Positions 8,200 through 16,278 of a stretch of 44,330 bases of DNA are shown piece after piece. Under the pieces are notes generated by a model. That model was not told where the DNA came from, searched no databases, and saw only the letters and a list, made by a program, of their open reading frames with translations. The first letter of the stretch is position 1, and every line of letters starts with the position of its first letter. The position numbers were made by a program, and so were the translations under genes. Location: contig NZ_JAYMFI010000037.1 of assembly GCF_035830635.1 (NCBI RefSeq), positions 1-44,330 of the forward strand, in the 5' to 3' direction. This DNA comes from Adlercreutzia shanghongiae. Its GTDB lineage: Bacteria; Actinomycetota; Coriobacteriia; Coriobacteriales; Eggerthellaceae.

Positions 8200-8403
8200 G
8201 GAAGAGGCTCGGGAGGGGGTACGCGGAGACCTCTGAGCGCCCCCGGAGAACGCAGTAATTTAAAGAAATAGCTTCCACTTCAGCAGCAAGCGCGCTGGGA
8301 TAGTGCCGACCGGTGTGCGTTCCTTCCGCTATTTCCCTTAACTGCGTTCGCAGGGGGAGATGAGCGAAGCGGGCTCCGCGCACCCCCTCCCGAGACTCTT
8401 TCC
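8200..8403. repeat. Long hairpin element, copy B (upstream of rsfS)
   Basis: 204 bp. The outer arm 8200-8220 pairs with 8382-8403 (one bulge). The inner arm 8248-8272 pairs with 8328-8349 through GAACGCAGT/ACTGCGTTC and GAAATAGC/GCTATTTC. The 55-nt apical segment 8273-8327 matches copy A at 45 of 55 positions with no gap. The outer arms have no sequence in common with copy A, yet both pair well. It starts 32 bp after the yqeK stop and ends 12 bp before the rsfS -10. Confidence 0.8.
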
Positions 8404-8414
8404 GGAGGGATATG

Positions 8415-8423
8415 TGCTAAGGT
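8415..8423 (+). promoter_or_regulatory. Extended -10 promoter candidate for rsfS
   Basis: TG-C-TAAGGT (8415-8423) has the same extended -10 form as the site before obgE. The distance from the end of the hairpin element is 12 bp. No clear -35 is seen, as the upstream DNA is the hairpin arm. Confidence 0.5.
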
Positions 8424-8462
8424 ATGCACGCGAAATTCAACTTCTCGAAAGTGAGGATAGAT

Positions 8463-8948
8463 ATGACCGACGCCGTTGAAAAGCAGGCCGCCTTCTCGCG
8501 CGAGTGCGCGCTTATCGCCGCGAAGGCCGCCGATGAGAAGAAGGCCACCGACATCATGGTGCAGGAGGTGCGCGAGCTTATCGGCGTGACCGATTACTTC
8601 ATCATCGCCACGGCCGCCAACTCCCGCCAGGTGGACGCCATCATCGACGAGATCGAGGACAAGCTGCGCGAGGATGCGTCCATCAAGCCCACCCATCGCG
8701 AGATGTCTCCCGATGGAAGCTGGTCGCTTCTGGATTACGGCAACATCGTCGTGCACGTGTTCATGCCCGAGACCCGCGAGTACTACCGCCTGGAAGCGCT
8801 GTGGAACGACGCGCCGGTGGTGGATCTGGCCGCCGAGGCGGGGCTTGAGAACCTGCAGTACTCCGAGCGCATCTCGAAGCTGCTCTCTTACGAGGCCCGG
8901 GCGTTGGCCACCGAGGCCGAATCGCCCAAGGCGGGGTCGCTCTCCTAA
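8463..8948 (+). CDS. rsfS: Ribosomal silencing factor RsfS
   Basis: 161 residues. The DUF143/RsfS fold is clear: ATDIMVQEVRELIGVTDYFIIATAANSRQ near the N-terminus and SWSLLDYGNIVVHVF(M)PETREYY in the middle. RsfS binds L14 on the 50S subunit and blocks subunit joining during starvation. The ATG at 8463 follows GTGAGGA (8451-8457); an upstream in-frame ATG at 8424 would overlap the promoter. The C-terminal 35 residues (after the YYRLE segment) extend beyond the conserved core. A strong terminator follows. Confidence 0.94.
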   Translation: MTDAVEKQAAFSRECALIAAKAADEKKATDIMVQEVRELIGVTDYFIIATAANSRQVDAIIDEIEDKLREDASIKPTHREMSPDGSWSLLDYGNIVVHVFMPETREYYRLEALWNDAPVVDLAAEAGLENLQYSERISKLLSYEARALATEAESPKAGSLS

Positions 8949-8970
8949 CCAGACGCGCATTCGCATGTCC

Positions 8971-8999
8971 GGGGGCCTGGCAACAGGCCCCCTTTTTTT
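8971..8999 (+). terminator. Rho-independent terminator after rsfS
   Basis: GGGGGCCTG (8971-8979) pairs with CAGGCCCCC (8984-8992) around a 4-nt loop and runs into seven T (8993-8999). It is the most canonical terminator in the window and ends the obg-rsfS block. Confidence 0.92.
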
Positions 9000-9021
9000 G
9001 CGTGCGGAGCTTGACCGCCCT

Positions 9022-9082
9022 CGATTCTCCCGCGAATCGGGGAGGAGCCCCTGCGATTCTCCCGCAAACCGTGGAGGAATCG
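9022..9082. repeat. Two imperfect 32-bp direct repeats in the rsfS-regulator gap
   Basis: CGATTCTCCCGC occurs at 9022 and 9054, each followed by a GGAGGA-type segment; each unit is also partly palindromic (CGATTC...GAATCG). The whole gap 9000-9450 lacks stops in the regulator frame, but no start or recognisable domain supports coding there. Apart from this repeat I see nothing in it. Confidence 0.5.
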
Positions 9083-9450
9083 TGGGGACGGGGTCGCGAA
9101 ACGGCGACGGGGCTTCTCTTCTTGCGGCGCCCGGCCCTGGCGGCTTGTTGCGGCTTTGGCGCAACGGGGCCTCGGGGGGCTGCGCCGCCTTCGCGCGAAG
9201 CTGCCGTCGTCGCCCTTTGCTCCGGCGCCCTTGTTTCCTGGTGCTTTCCGGTGGTGCCCGCCCCGCCCCGACGCGCCTGCGGGAATGCTGCGCGGGGCTT
9301 TCCGACATCCTCGTGCGTTGCCGCATGAGGCGGCGTCCGGCTCAGATGAGGGGGCCGAATCGCGCCGGGGCGCCTTGCCTGTTGCCCGCCGGCGCCCCCG
9401 CTCCTATCCTGCGCTTCGCAATTGACGAAACCGCAGAGAGGGGAACGCCC

Positions 9451-12084
9451 ATGAACCGTTTTATCCGCCAGAGCGCCTGCAGGGGCCATCGTCCTGCTTC
9501 CGTTGCCTTAGACCGCTTGGTATCGCGCCCTCGGCTCGTGTCCCGCCTGATGGCCGAGAGGCGCGTCCTGCGCATCATCGAGGCGCCCGATGAGTTCGGC
9601 AAGGCCGCTGTCGCCTTCGAGTATGCCCTCATGGCCTTCGACTTCATGCACGTGTTCTGGATAAACGGCGCCTCGCCCTGTTTTCTGAGGGACATCGACG
9701 CCGCCGTCATCGCCGGGGAGGTGCTGGCGGCCGATGCGGAGGCGCGGCTGGTGGTTATCGTCGATTTGCCGAAGCTCTCCGACGAGCGCGCGCAGCGCTT
9801 GGCCGGCGAGATCGACTGCCTTCTGGATGCCGGCTGCGAGGTGCTCGTCACAACGACCCCGGCCCGCGACGCCCTGCGCGATCTGTTCCCGGCCGCGCTT
9901 GTGGTGGAGCCGCGCGAGATGCTGGTGGACGCCGCGGAGGATGAGGCGGACGCGCTTATGGGCAAGGGGGTGCGCCAGCCGTTGACCTTGGAGCGCCGGA
10001 TTCCCGGCGTGCGCTGGGGAGGCGGTGCGACGGCGCTGCTGGAGGGCCTGGCCGGCGACGGGCTTGCCGGCGACGCCCAGCTGCTTTTGTGGGCGCTGCT
10101 CGCCTTGGGGAGCGGAGACGAGGACGATGCCCGCGCTCTGCTCGGCGACAAGCGGGGGAGCGCGGCGTGGAAGTACCTGGCGGCCGCCTACCCCTGCGCG
10201 GGCATCGATGAGGACGCCGGCGCCTTCGCGGCGCTCGCGGTGCCCATGGCGGCGCTGCGCAAGGCCGCCGCGCCGCGCCTTGAGGCCATGGCCCGCACGT
10301 CCCCGCTGGCCGATCGCGACGAGCTGGCGGCCCTCATCGCCGGCCGCCTGGCCGCCCGCGGCGAGAGTCGTCGGGCGGTGGGGGCCATCGAGGCGCTGGC
10401 CGGGCGCGCCGAGCAGGGCCGCTGGCTCGTCGAGCACGGCTGGGAGGTGCTGTGGGGCCGGGCCGCCTTTGAGGTGTGCGATTTGTACGACTCGGTGGAC
10501 AGGGTGCACGTGGGCCGGCGCCCGGTGCTGAATGCCCAGCTCGCCTGGGCCTGGGCCCAGCAGGGCAATCGCGCCCACGCTGTGTCCTTCGCTCAGCGGG
10601 TCCTGGCTGCGCCCGACGCCTCGCAGGCCGTGCGGGCCGCCGCGGCCTTGGTCGGATGGGACCAGGGAAACGCCGCCACCCGCGAGGTGATGGAGGGCGA
10701 GCTTGCCCTGTGGCTGGCCCAGTGCGGCGATAGCGAGCCGGCGCAGACGGAAGAGGGGCGCTTGGCCCTGCTCGCGGCTTTGGCCCTCGCCCCGCGCATG
10801 GAGCGCGACCCGCTGGCGGTGTGGGCGGCCCAGGCCGAAGGGCCCTCGGCATGGAGTGAAGGTGCGCGCGAGACGCTCGAGATGCGCCTGCTGGCCGCTG
10901 CCTTGGTCGTTGAGCAGCTTGAGGCCCAAGGGCTCTTCGAGCGGCGCAGGGAGAGCGAGGCGCTCGGCCGCCCGGAGCTGGTGCGGCTGGTGGCCTCATG
11001 CCATCGCGCTCTCGAGGCGCTCGTCGGACGGGGCCTGGGCCTCGGCTACGGCGCCTTGCGCGTCTCGGCGGCCCTCGATCGCGTGGCCGAGGCCCTCGCT
11101 GCGGCCGGCATTCCCATGCTGAGCGAGCCTGTGGCCTGCGCCATGCGCGCCGCGTTCGTCGAAGAGGGGCGTGCCCGCACCGCCCGGCGCAAGGGCGCTC
11201 GCGCCTCAGGGCAGCGGGAGGGGGTCTTGGCGCGCGACCGCCTGGCGGCCCCCTTCTCGCCGGCCCGCGCCTCGCTGGCCGAAGAGTCCCTCGCCGTGCG
11301 CGATCAAACGGTGCCGCTGCTGCGATTGCGCCTGTTCGGCTCGATGGAGGTGGCGGTGGGGGAGCGCGACTTGACCCGTACGTTTCTCGAGCATAACCGG
11401 GCGCGGCTCTTGCTGGCGCTTTTGGCCCTGCACCGCGGGCGCGAGCTCACGCGCGAGCGCTTGGCGGAGATGCTGTGGCCGGCCACCAACCCGCGGACGG
11501 GAGCGAAGAACTTCTACCGGGTGTGGAGCGATCTGTGGGAGGTGCTCGCCGAGAACGGCCGCTGCCCCTACCTGCTGCGCGACCGCTATGGCTGTCGTTT
11601 GGACGCCTCGCTGTTCACAAGCGATGTGGAAGAGTTCGAGCGCTTGAACCGCCAGCTGCTGTTCGGCTCCGCCAACGACAGCATGGCCTGGGAGCGCACG
11701 CTGCTCACCATCCAAGAGTCCTTCGACGCGCCCCTTCTGCCCGCCGAGCCGCGCAACGAGGCGCTGGCCGTCTTCCGCCGCCGCTTCGCCTCCGAGCTTG
11801 TCGACGGCCTGCTCGCCGCCTCCCGGCGCCTGCTGGCCCAAGGCGAGCCCCAGGGTGCGCTGTGGTTCGCCCGCGAGGCCCTGCGCCGCAACGCCACGCG
11901 CGAGGACGCCTATGCGGCGCTCATGCGGGCGCAGATGGCCACCGACCAGCGCTCGGCGGCCGTGGAGACCTTCTTCAGCTGCCGCGATTTCTTGGCCGAC
12001 CACCTCGGCCTCGATCCCTCTCCGAGCCTCGTGGCCCTCTACGACGCCCTGCTGGAGGGCAGGATGCTGCCCGTGGAAGCTTAA
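9451..12084 (+). CDS. Large BTAD-domain (SARP/AfsR-like) transcriptional regulator
   Basis: 877 residues. The N-terminal part (about 25-170) looks like a STAND/MalT-type NTPase: RRVLRIIEAPDEFGKAAV sits where a P-loop would be but lacks the GKT/S ending, and VVIVDLPK resembles Walker B. A long helical, TPR-like middle follows (about 200-600). Near residue 625 begins a winged-helix segment (LRLRLFGSMEVAVG, RARLLLALLALH, LAEMLWP) and then a bacterial transcriptional activation domain (about 720-870, ending FLADHLGLDPSPSLVALY). Such proteins activate neighbouring genes. cydAB follows in the same direction after 213 bp, so it may be a target; this is inference. ATG 9451 has AGAGAGGGG upstream; the open frame extends much further back without good starts. 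Confidence 0.85.
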   Translation: MNRFIRQSACRGHRPASVALDRLVSRPRLVSRLMAERRVLRIIEAPDEFGKAAVAFEYALMAFDFMHVFWINGASPCFLRDIDAAVIAGEVLAADAEARLVVIVDLPKLSDERAQRLAGEIDCLLDAGCEVLVTTTPARDALRDLFPAALVVEPREMLVDAAEDEADALMGKGVRQPLTLERRIPGVRWGGGATALLEGLAGDGLAGDAQLLLWALLALGSGDEDDARALLGDKRGSAAWKYLAAAYPCAGIDEDAGAFAALAVPMAALRKAAAPRLEAMARTSPLADRDELAALIAGRLAARGESRRAVGAIEALAGRAEQGRWLVEHGWEVLWGRAAFEVCDLYDSVDRVHVGRRPVLNAQLAWAWAQQGNRAHAVSFAQRVLAAPDASQAVRAAAALVGWDQGNAATREVMEGELALWLAQCGDSEPAQTEEGRLALLAALALAPRMERDPLAVWAAQAEGPSAWSEGARETLEMRLLAAALVVEQLEAQGLFERRRESEALGRPELVRLVASCHRALEALVGRGLGLGYGALRVSAALDRVAEALAAAGIPMLSEPVACAMRAAFVEEGRARTARRKGARASGQREGVLARDRLAAPFSPARASLAEESLAVRDQTVPLLRLRLFGSMEVAVGERDLTRTFLEHNRARLLLALLALHRGRELTRERLAEMLWPATNPRTGAKNFYRVWSDLWEVLAENGRCPYLLRDRYGCRLDASLFTSDVEEFERLNRQLLFGSANDSMAWERTLLTIQESFDAPLLPAEPRNEALAVFRRRFASELVDGLLAASRRLLAQGEPQGALWFAREALRRNATREDAYAALMRAQMATDQRSAAVETFFSCRDFLADHLGLDPSPSLVALYDALLEGRMLPVEA

Positions 12085-12094
12085 AGCCCGCCCG

Positions 12095-12125
12095 GGGCCT
12101 CGCGCAAAAGCGACGCGCGAGGCCC
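12095..12125 (+). terminator. Hairpin after the BTAD regulator
   Basis: A perfect 11-bp stem: GGGCCTCGCGC (12095-12105) with GCGCGAGGCCC (12115-12125), 9-nt loop, 10 bp after the stop. No T tract follows, so it may be a 3-prime stabiliser instead of a true intrinsic terminator. Confidence 0.5.
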
Positions 12126-12199
12126 TGGGCGTAGGTAGGGGCGAAAACGCGAGAAGTGATACAGCCTTGATACCTTGGCGAGGGCAAAAGAGGAGTACT

Positions 12200-12349
12200 A
12201 TGGACGATGACTATTCCGCTGAGGGATGGAAGCATCATTCGATTGCGCCCGATGACGGGCCTTGGGGCTTCGGGCGCGCAAGGAAAGGGGGTGTGCAATG
12301 GAGGCTTTCGCTGATGTGGCGCTGCTCTCGCGCGTGCAATTCGCGCTGA
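12200..12349 (+). CDS. Possible 49-residue upstream ORF of cydA
   Basis: An ATG at 12200 with AGAGGAG (12190-12196) directly upstream opens a 49-codon frame that runs 52 bp into cydA in another reading frame. The start region encodes MDDDYSAEGWKHHS and then a tryptophan/glycine-rich stretch. No family is recognised. The good ribosome site is the only positive evidence. It could be a leader peptide that couples to or limits cydA translation, or a chance frame. Confidence 0.3.
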   Translation: MDDDYSAEGWKHHSIAPDDGPWGFGRARKGGVQWRLSLMWRCSRACNSR

Positions 12350-13842
12350 CGGTGGCCTACCACTTCCTGTTCGTGCCGCTGTCCATCGGACTGGGGCTCA
12401 TTCTGGCCATCAACGAGACCCGCTATTACCGCTCGCGCAAGCCGGAGGACGCTGCGGCGACGAAATTCTGGGTGAAGATCTTCACTGCGACTTTCGCCAT
12501 CGGAGTGGCTACGGGCATTACCATGGAGTTCTCCTTCGGCACCAACTGGGCGAACTACTCGCGGTTCGTCGGCGACATCTTCGGCGCGCCGCTTGCCGCC
12601 GAGGCCCTGTTCGCCTTCTTCTTGGAATCGGTCTTTCTGGGTGTTCTGCTCTTCGGCCGCGACCGCGTGAGCCCGAAGTTCTATATGGTGTCGTCCTGGC
12701 TCGTCTGGGCCGGTTCCTGTCTTTCGGCCCTGTGGATTCTCATCGCGAACTCGTGGATGCAGACGCCGGCCGGCGGCGAGTTGAACGCCGAGGGCACCGA
12801 AGCGGTCATCACCGACTTCTTCGCTGCGGCTTTCAACCCCTCCATCTTCGCGCGCTACACCCACACGGTTGATGCCCTGCTTATCATGGGCGCCTTCGTG
12901 GCCATGGCCGTGGCCGGGTGGTATCTGCTGAAGAACCGCAACACCGATTTCGCCATGAAGACCATGCGCATCGCCGCGGTGGTGGGCATCGTGACGTCCT
13001 GCGCCATGATCGTGTTCGCCCACGCCTCGGCCGTGGTGGTGTGGGAGGAGCAGCCCACCAAGCTCGCCATGATGGAGGGCATGTACGACTCCGAGGTGCC
13101 GCCGCTGTACGCCGTGGGCATCGTGGACGAGCAGGGCCAGGAAGTCATCGCGCCCTTCGCCATTCCCGGCGGCACGAGCTTCTTGGCGACGGGCAACTTC
13201 GATACCGAGTATCCGGGCTTGAACGAGCTCGCCCAGACCGAGGAGTACGGCGACATGGTGGTCGAGGACATGCCCGTGGGGCTCGTCTTCCAGAGCTACC
13301 ACCTCATGGTGGCCATGTACGGGCTCATCATGCTAACGAGCATTCTCGTGCTCGTCTTCACCTTCAAGGGCGGCCGCATCGCGAAGATGCGCTGGTTGCA
13401 GCGGGCGGCGCTGATTTCGCCCGTCTGGCCGTTCATTGCCATCCAGACCGGCTGGATCACCGCCGAGGTGGGCCGCCAGCCTTGGGTGGTGTACCCGAGC
13501 GTGACCGGGCCCGAGGGCGTGTCGCTGCTCACCGACGAGGGCATCTCCATGTCCGTGTCGGCGCCCGAGCTGTGGCTGACGCTGGGCCTGTTCGTGCTGG
13601 TGTACGCGGTGCTGCTCATCGGCTGGGCCCGCGTTATCGGCCGCTTCATCAAGGAGGGGCCCGTGGTTGAGGGCGACACCGCGCTCGACCGCCAGCTGGG
13701 CGATGCCGCCGATGCCGGCGCGGGTGCGGGTGCCCAAGCCGTGGTCGCCGTGGCGGCCGATGGCGAGGGCGATGTGGCGGTCGTCGTGACCGAGGCGGAC
13801 GATGCGCCTGTCGAGGCCGCGCCCGCGAAGGGAGGTGAGTAG
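12298..13842 (+). CDS. cydA: Cytochrome bd quinol oxidase subunit I
   Basis: 514 residues with about nine membrane spans. CydA carries the heme groups b558, b595 and d and the quinol site, and reduces oxygen to water at low oxygen tension. The N-terminal His ligand is in TVAYHFLFVPLS (H22); RYTHTVDALL carries the second conserved His; the Q-loop has KLAMMEGM with the conserved Lys and Glu; GRQPW is present. The Q-loop is the short form. ATG 12298 follows AAGGAAAGGGGG. A poorly conserved Ala/Asp/Val-rich tail of about 50 residues follows the last helix. cydB starts 2 bp after the stop. No cydDC or cydX is visible here. Confidence 0.96.
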   Translation: MEAFADVALLSRVQFALTVAYHFLFVPLSIGLGLILAINETRYYRSRKPEDAAATKFWVKIFTATFAIGVATGITMEFSFGTNWANYSRFVGDIFGAPLAAEALFAFFLESVFLGVLLFGRDRVSPKFYMVSSWLVWAGSCLSALWILIANSWMQTPAGGELNAEGTEAVITDFFAAAFNPSIFARYTHTVDALLIMGAFVAMAVAGWYLLKNRNTDFAMKTMRIAAVVGIVTSCAMIVFAHASAVVVWEEQPTKLAMMEGMYDSEVPPLYAVGIVDEQGQEVIAPFAIPGGTSFLATGNFDTEYPGLNELAQTEEYGDMVVEDMPVGLVFQSYHLMVAMYGLIMLTSILVLVFTFKGGRIAKMRWLQRAALISPVWPFIAIQTGWITAEVGRQPWVVYPSVTGPEGVSLLTDEGISMSVSAPELWLTLGLFVLVYAVLLIGWARVIGRFIKEGPVVEGDTALDRQLGDAADAGAGAGAQAVVAVAADGEGDVAVVVTEADDAPVEAAPAKGGE

Positions 13843-13844
13843 CC

Positions 13845-14879
13845 ATGTTCGAGTTTCTGAGCGTGCTGTGGTTCTTCCTCATCTTCGTGCTCATCGCCGG
13901 CTACTTCGTCCTTGACGGCTTCGATTTGGGCGTTGGCGTGCTCTCGCCCTTCATCGCCAAAAACGACGAGGAGCGCGCGGTGCTGCGTCGGGCTATCGGT
14001 CCGGTATGGGACGGCAACGAGGTGTGGCTGCTCACAGCCGGCGGCGCCCTGTTCGCCGCTTTCCCGAACGCCTATGCCACGACGTTTTCCGGCTTCTACC
14101 TGGCCGTGATGCTCGTGCTGTTCGGGCTTATCGTGCGCGCCGTGTCCTTCGAGTTCCGCGCCGGCGATCCCGGCTGGGGCAAGCTGTGGGACGTGTGCTT
14201 CTTCGTGGGCTCGCTCCTTCCCGCGCTTCTGCTCGGCGTGGCCGTGGGCAACATCTTCGCCGGCATTCCCATGGATGCCATCGGCGATTATGCCGGCGTG
14301 CCGCTTATCGGCCTCATCACGCCCTTTACGCTGCTTACGGGCTTGCTCGGTCTGGCTATGTTCTTGGCCGCCGGCGCCTCGTGGGCCGCGCTTAAGGCGC
14401 CGCTGCCCTCCGAGCTTCAGGCGCGCGCCGCTTCTCTGCGCCTGCCGCTGCAGGTGGTCTCGCTCGTGCTGTTCGTCGTCGTGTCGGTGTACGCGCTGGC
14501 TCTCATCGGGCCGGAGATGGATCCGAGCCTGGGCATCTTGCGCTGGCTGTTCGCCGCCCTTGTGGTGGTGGGTCTGCTTGCCTCGCTTGTGCTGGGCAAG
14601 ACGGCGGGCGACGATCTGAGGGCGTTTTTGGCCCAGTCCGCTGCCATGATCGCGCTTGTGGCGTTGCTGGCCTGCTCCATGTTCCCGGTGCTCGTGAATG
14701 CCACGGCCGATTCCGTAGGCCCGGCCATCACCCTGGCTAACGCCGCCTCTTCCGAGCTGTCGCTGACCTGGATGACCATCATCTTGTGCATCGGATTGCC
14801 GCTTGTGCTCGTCTACCACGTCGTCATCTATCGCACCTTCCGCGGCCGCGTGAACCCCGCCGACTTGGAAGAATACTAA
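13845..14879 (+). CDS. cydB: Cytochrome bd quinol oxidase subunit II
   Basis: 344 residues, eight or nine hydrophobic segments. The start MFEFLSVLWFFLIFVLIAGYFVLDGFDLGVG and the IGPVWDGNEVWLL motif are diagnostic for CydB. It forms the membrane heterodimer with CydA. GGGAGGTGAG upstream lies inside the cydA end, and the 2-bp gap implies coupled translation. A terminator hairpin follows at 14909. Confidence 0.96.
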   Translation: MFEFLSVLWFFLIFVLIAGYFVLDGFDLGVGVLSPFIAKNDEERAVLRRAIGPVWDGNEVWLLTAGGALFAAFPNAYATTFSGFYLAVMLVLFGLIVRAVSFEFRAGDPGWGKLWDVCFFVGSLLPALLLGVAVGNIFAGIPMDAIGDYAGVPLIGLITPFTLLTGLLGLAMFLAAGASWAALKAPLPSELQARAASLRLPLQVVSLVLFVVVSVYALALIGPEMDPSLGILRWLFAALVVVGLLASLVLGKTAGDDLRAFLAQSAAMIALVALLACSMFPVLVNATADSVGPAITLANAASSELSLTWMTIILCIGLPLVLVYHVVIYRTFRGRVNPADLEEY

Positions 14880-14908
14880 GCGTCGCCGTTTGACGATAAG
14901 CGAACCAA

Positions 14909-14934
14909 GGAAGCCCGCCCCAGCGCGGGCTTCC
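14909..14934 (+). terminator. Terminator hairpin after cydAB
   Basis: A perfect 10-bp stem: GGAAGCCCGC (14909-14918) with GCGGGCTTCC (14925-14934), 6-nt loop, followed by CGCTTTCT. The downstream arm and its tail are then repeated in tandem. Confidence 0.75.
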
Positions 14935-15036
14935 CGCTTTCTACCCCGGCCCGCCCCAGCGCGGGCTTCCCGCTTTCTATCCCCCGGTCCGCTCCAGTGA
15001 GGGCTTCCCGCTTTCTATCCCCCGGTCCGCTCCACC
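14914..15036. repeat. Tandem duplication of terminator arm, about 3 copies of 36-38 bp
   Basis: GGGCTTCCCGCTTTCTA recurs in step, with copies beginning near 14925, 14961 and 14999 (periods 36 and 38). The second unit can still form the CCCGC/GCGGG hairpin; the third has lost the left arm (GTCCGCTCCAGTGAGGGC). It looks like decaying slippage copies of the cydAB terminator. Confidence 0.75.
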
Positions 15037-15122
15037 CCTCTTCCCAGCTGGACCCTCCTCTCCGATTCCCCGCTCCTGTTCCCCTCCTTCGTCCGGCTCC
15101 CTTCCCGGTTCCATCCCTCTTC

Positions 15123-15190
15123 TTTACCGGTTCCAGCTCCTCTCCTTTACCGGTTCCAGCTCCTCTCCTTTACCGGTTCCGCCTCCAGCT
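15123..15190. repeat. 23-bp tandem repeat in a pyrimidine-rich stretch
   Basis: TTTACCGGTTCC recurs at 15123, 15146 and 15169 (exact 23-bp period; units also share AGCTCCTCTCC). It lies in a strongly C/T-rich strand from about 15030 to 15235 that shows no gene. Confidence 0.75.
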
Positions 15191-15244
15191 TCATTCCCGC
15201 CCCTTCCCCTTCCTGCCCTTCTGCTTCCCCTCCTCGTGCTTTTC

Positions 15245-15474
15245 GGGAAAAGTTTCTCGCTGTTTTTTGCAGAAAAAGGGCGATTGTTTGCACTTTTAAG
15301 GTTGAGAAGCGGCGTCGAGCAAACTGCGAGGTAGTGTCGTTTGCGAGAAAGGCCAGCTCAGAGTGGTGCAAGGGGTGAAGGATGCGGCTCGCTAATGGTG
15401 TCGAATGCTGCTGTCCATTTCGCGAATGTCTAACAATCGCATTTTTTCTGCAAAAAAGAGAGATATTTCTCGCC
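15245..15474. repeat. A/T-rich inverted motif pair, left of the nuclease-like gene
   Basis: A motif containing TTTTTTGCAGAAAAAGGGCG (within 15245-15298) reappears in inverted orientation at 15431-15474 (AACAATCGC, then TTTTTTCTGCAAAAAA). Related, weaker copies flank the other side of the gene (17341-17380 and 17527-17578). About 130 bp without other features lie between the arms. Confidence 0.6.
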
Positions 15475-15475
15475 C

Positions 15476-15755
15476 AGATAGAGCGTGCTTGTCGGAATAG
15501 TGCGTGCTGGCCGGAATAGCGTGTGCTAGCCGGAATAGCGTGTGCTCGCTGGAATAGCGTGTGCTCGCTGGAATAGTGCGTGTCGCAGGAATAGCGTGTG
15601 ATCGCAGGAATAGCGTGCGCTGGCAGGAATAGCGTGCGCTGGCCGGAATAGCGTGTGCTCGCTGGAATAGTGCGTGTCGCCGGAATAGTGCGTGCTAGCC
15701 CAAATTGAGCGTGCTGGCCGGAATAGCGTGTGCTCGCTGGAGTAGCGTGTCGCGG
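15476..15755. repeat. 19-bp tandem array, about 15 degenerate units
   Basis: The consensus unit is AATAGCGTGTGCTCGCTGG. Units vary mainly at positions 6-9 (GCGTG or TGCGTG) and 13-17; some lack one base, and one reads AATTGAGCG. No unit-spacer alternation is present, so it is not CRISPR. The function is unknown. It could be a protein-binding iteron-like array or simple slippage DNA. The gap 15756-15925 shows nothing recognisable. Confidence 0.85.
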
Positions 15756-15925
15756 CCTAAAGGGGTTCTGTCCGCAGAGCGGAAGGGGGTTTGCTGGCTT
15801 CTGGAAGGGCTAGCCATTGCCGGATGCTTTCACGAAACGTGATAATTCTGCTCATGAATGGATGTTCGGTCGGGTTGTCTGCGGCGCGTTAGGATGTTGG
15901 CGAAACCGCGTAAACTAGCTCCCCC

Positions 15926-16200
15926 AAGCAGAAAAGGGGCTTCGAGAAAAGGCTCTTGAGGAGCTGCGAAAAGAAGGCCCTCATGGGACCGCGAGAGAGG
16001 GCTCTAAAGGAGTCGCGGAAAAGCTCCAGCGGGCCTGCGAGAAAAGGGCTCTAAGGGAGGTTGCGAAGAGGAAGCTCCAATGGGGCCGCAAGGGAACCCT
16101 CCGAAAAGCCCCAATGGGGCCGCAAGGGAACCCTCCGAAAAGCCCCAATGGGGCCGCAAGAGGGGACTCTGAAGGAACCCTGCAAAAGCTCCAATGGGGT
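15926..16200. repeat. Degenerate 34-bp tandem repeats upstream of the nuclease-like gene
   Basis: GGGGCCGCAAGGGAACCCTC occurs at 16082 and 16116, and the next unit begins at 16150 (34-bp period). Upstream, more divergent units with GAAAAG...GCTC...GGGCC.GCGAG can be followed back to about 15926. Each unit is itself partly palindromic (CCCCAATGGGG; AGGGAACCCT). Confidence 0.75.
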
Positions 16201-16278
16201 TCGAGGCATGGGACTAAGGGGCGAGGAGCAAGACTCAAGAGGGGCCTAGCGGAGAAGGGTCACGAGGAGGCGAGGACT

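Noticed and set aside
8674..9450. N-terminal extension of the BTAD regulator into the upstream gap
   Set aside because: The frame is open only by composition; it crosses rsfS and its terminator, and a good ribosome site is at 9451.
15476..15755. Possible CRISPR array
   Set aside because: Units are directly adjacent 19-mers without unique spacers, and there are no cas genes.
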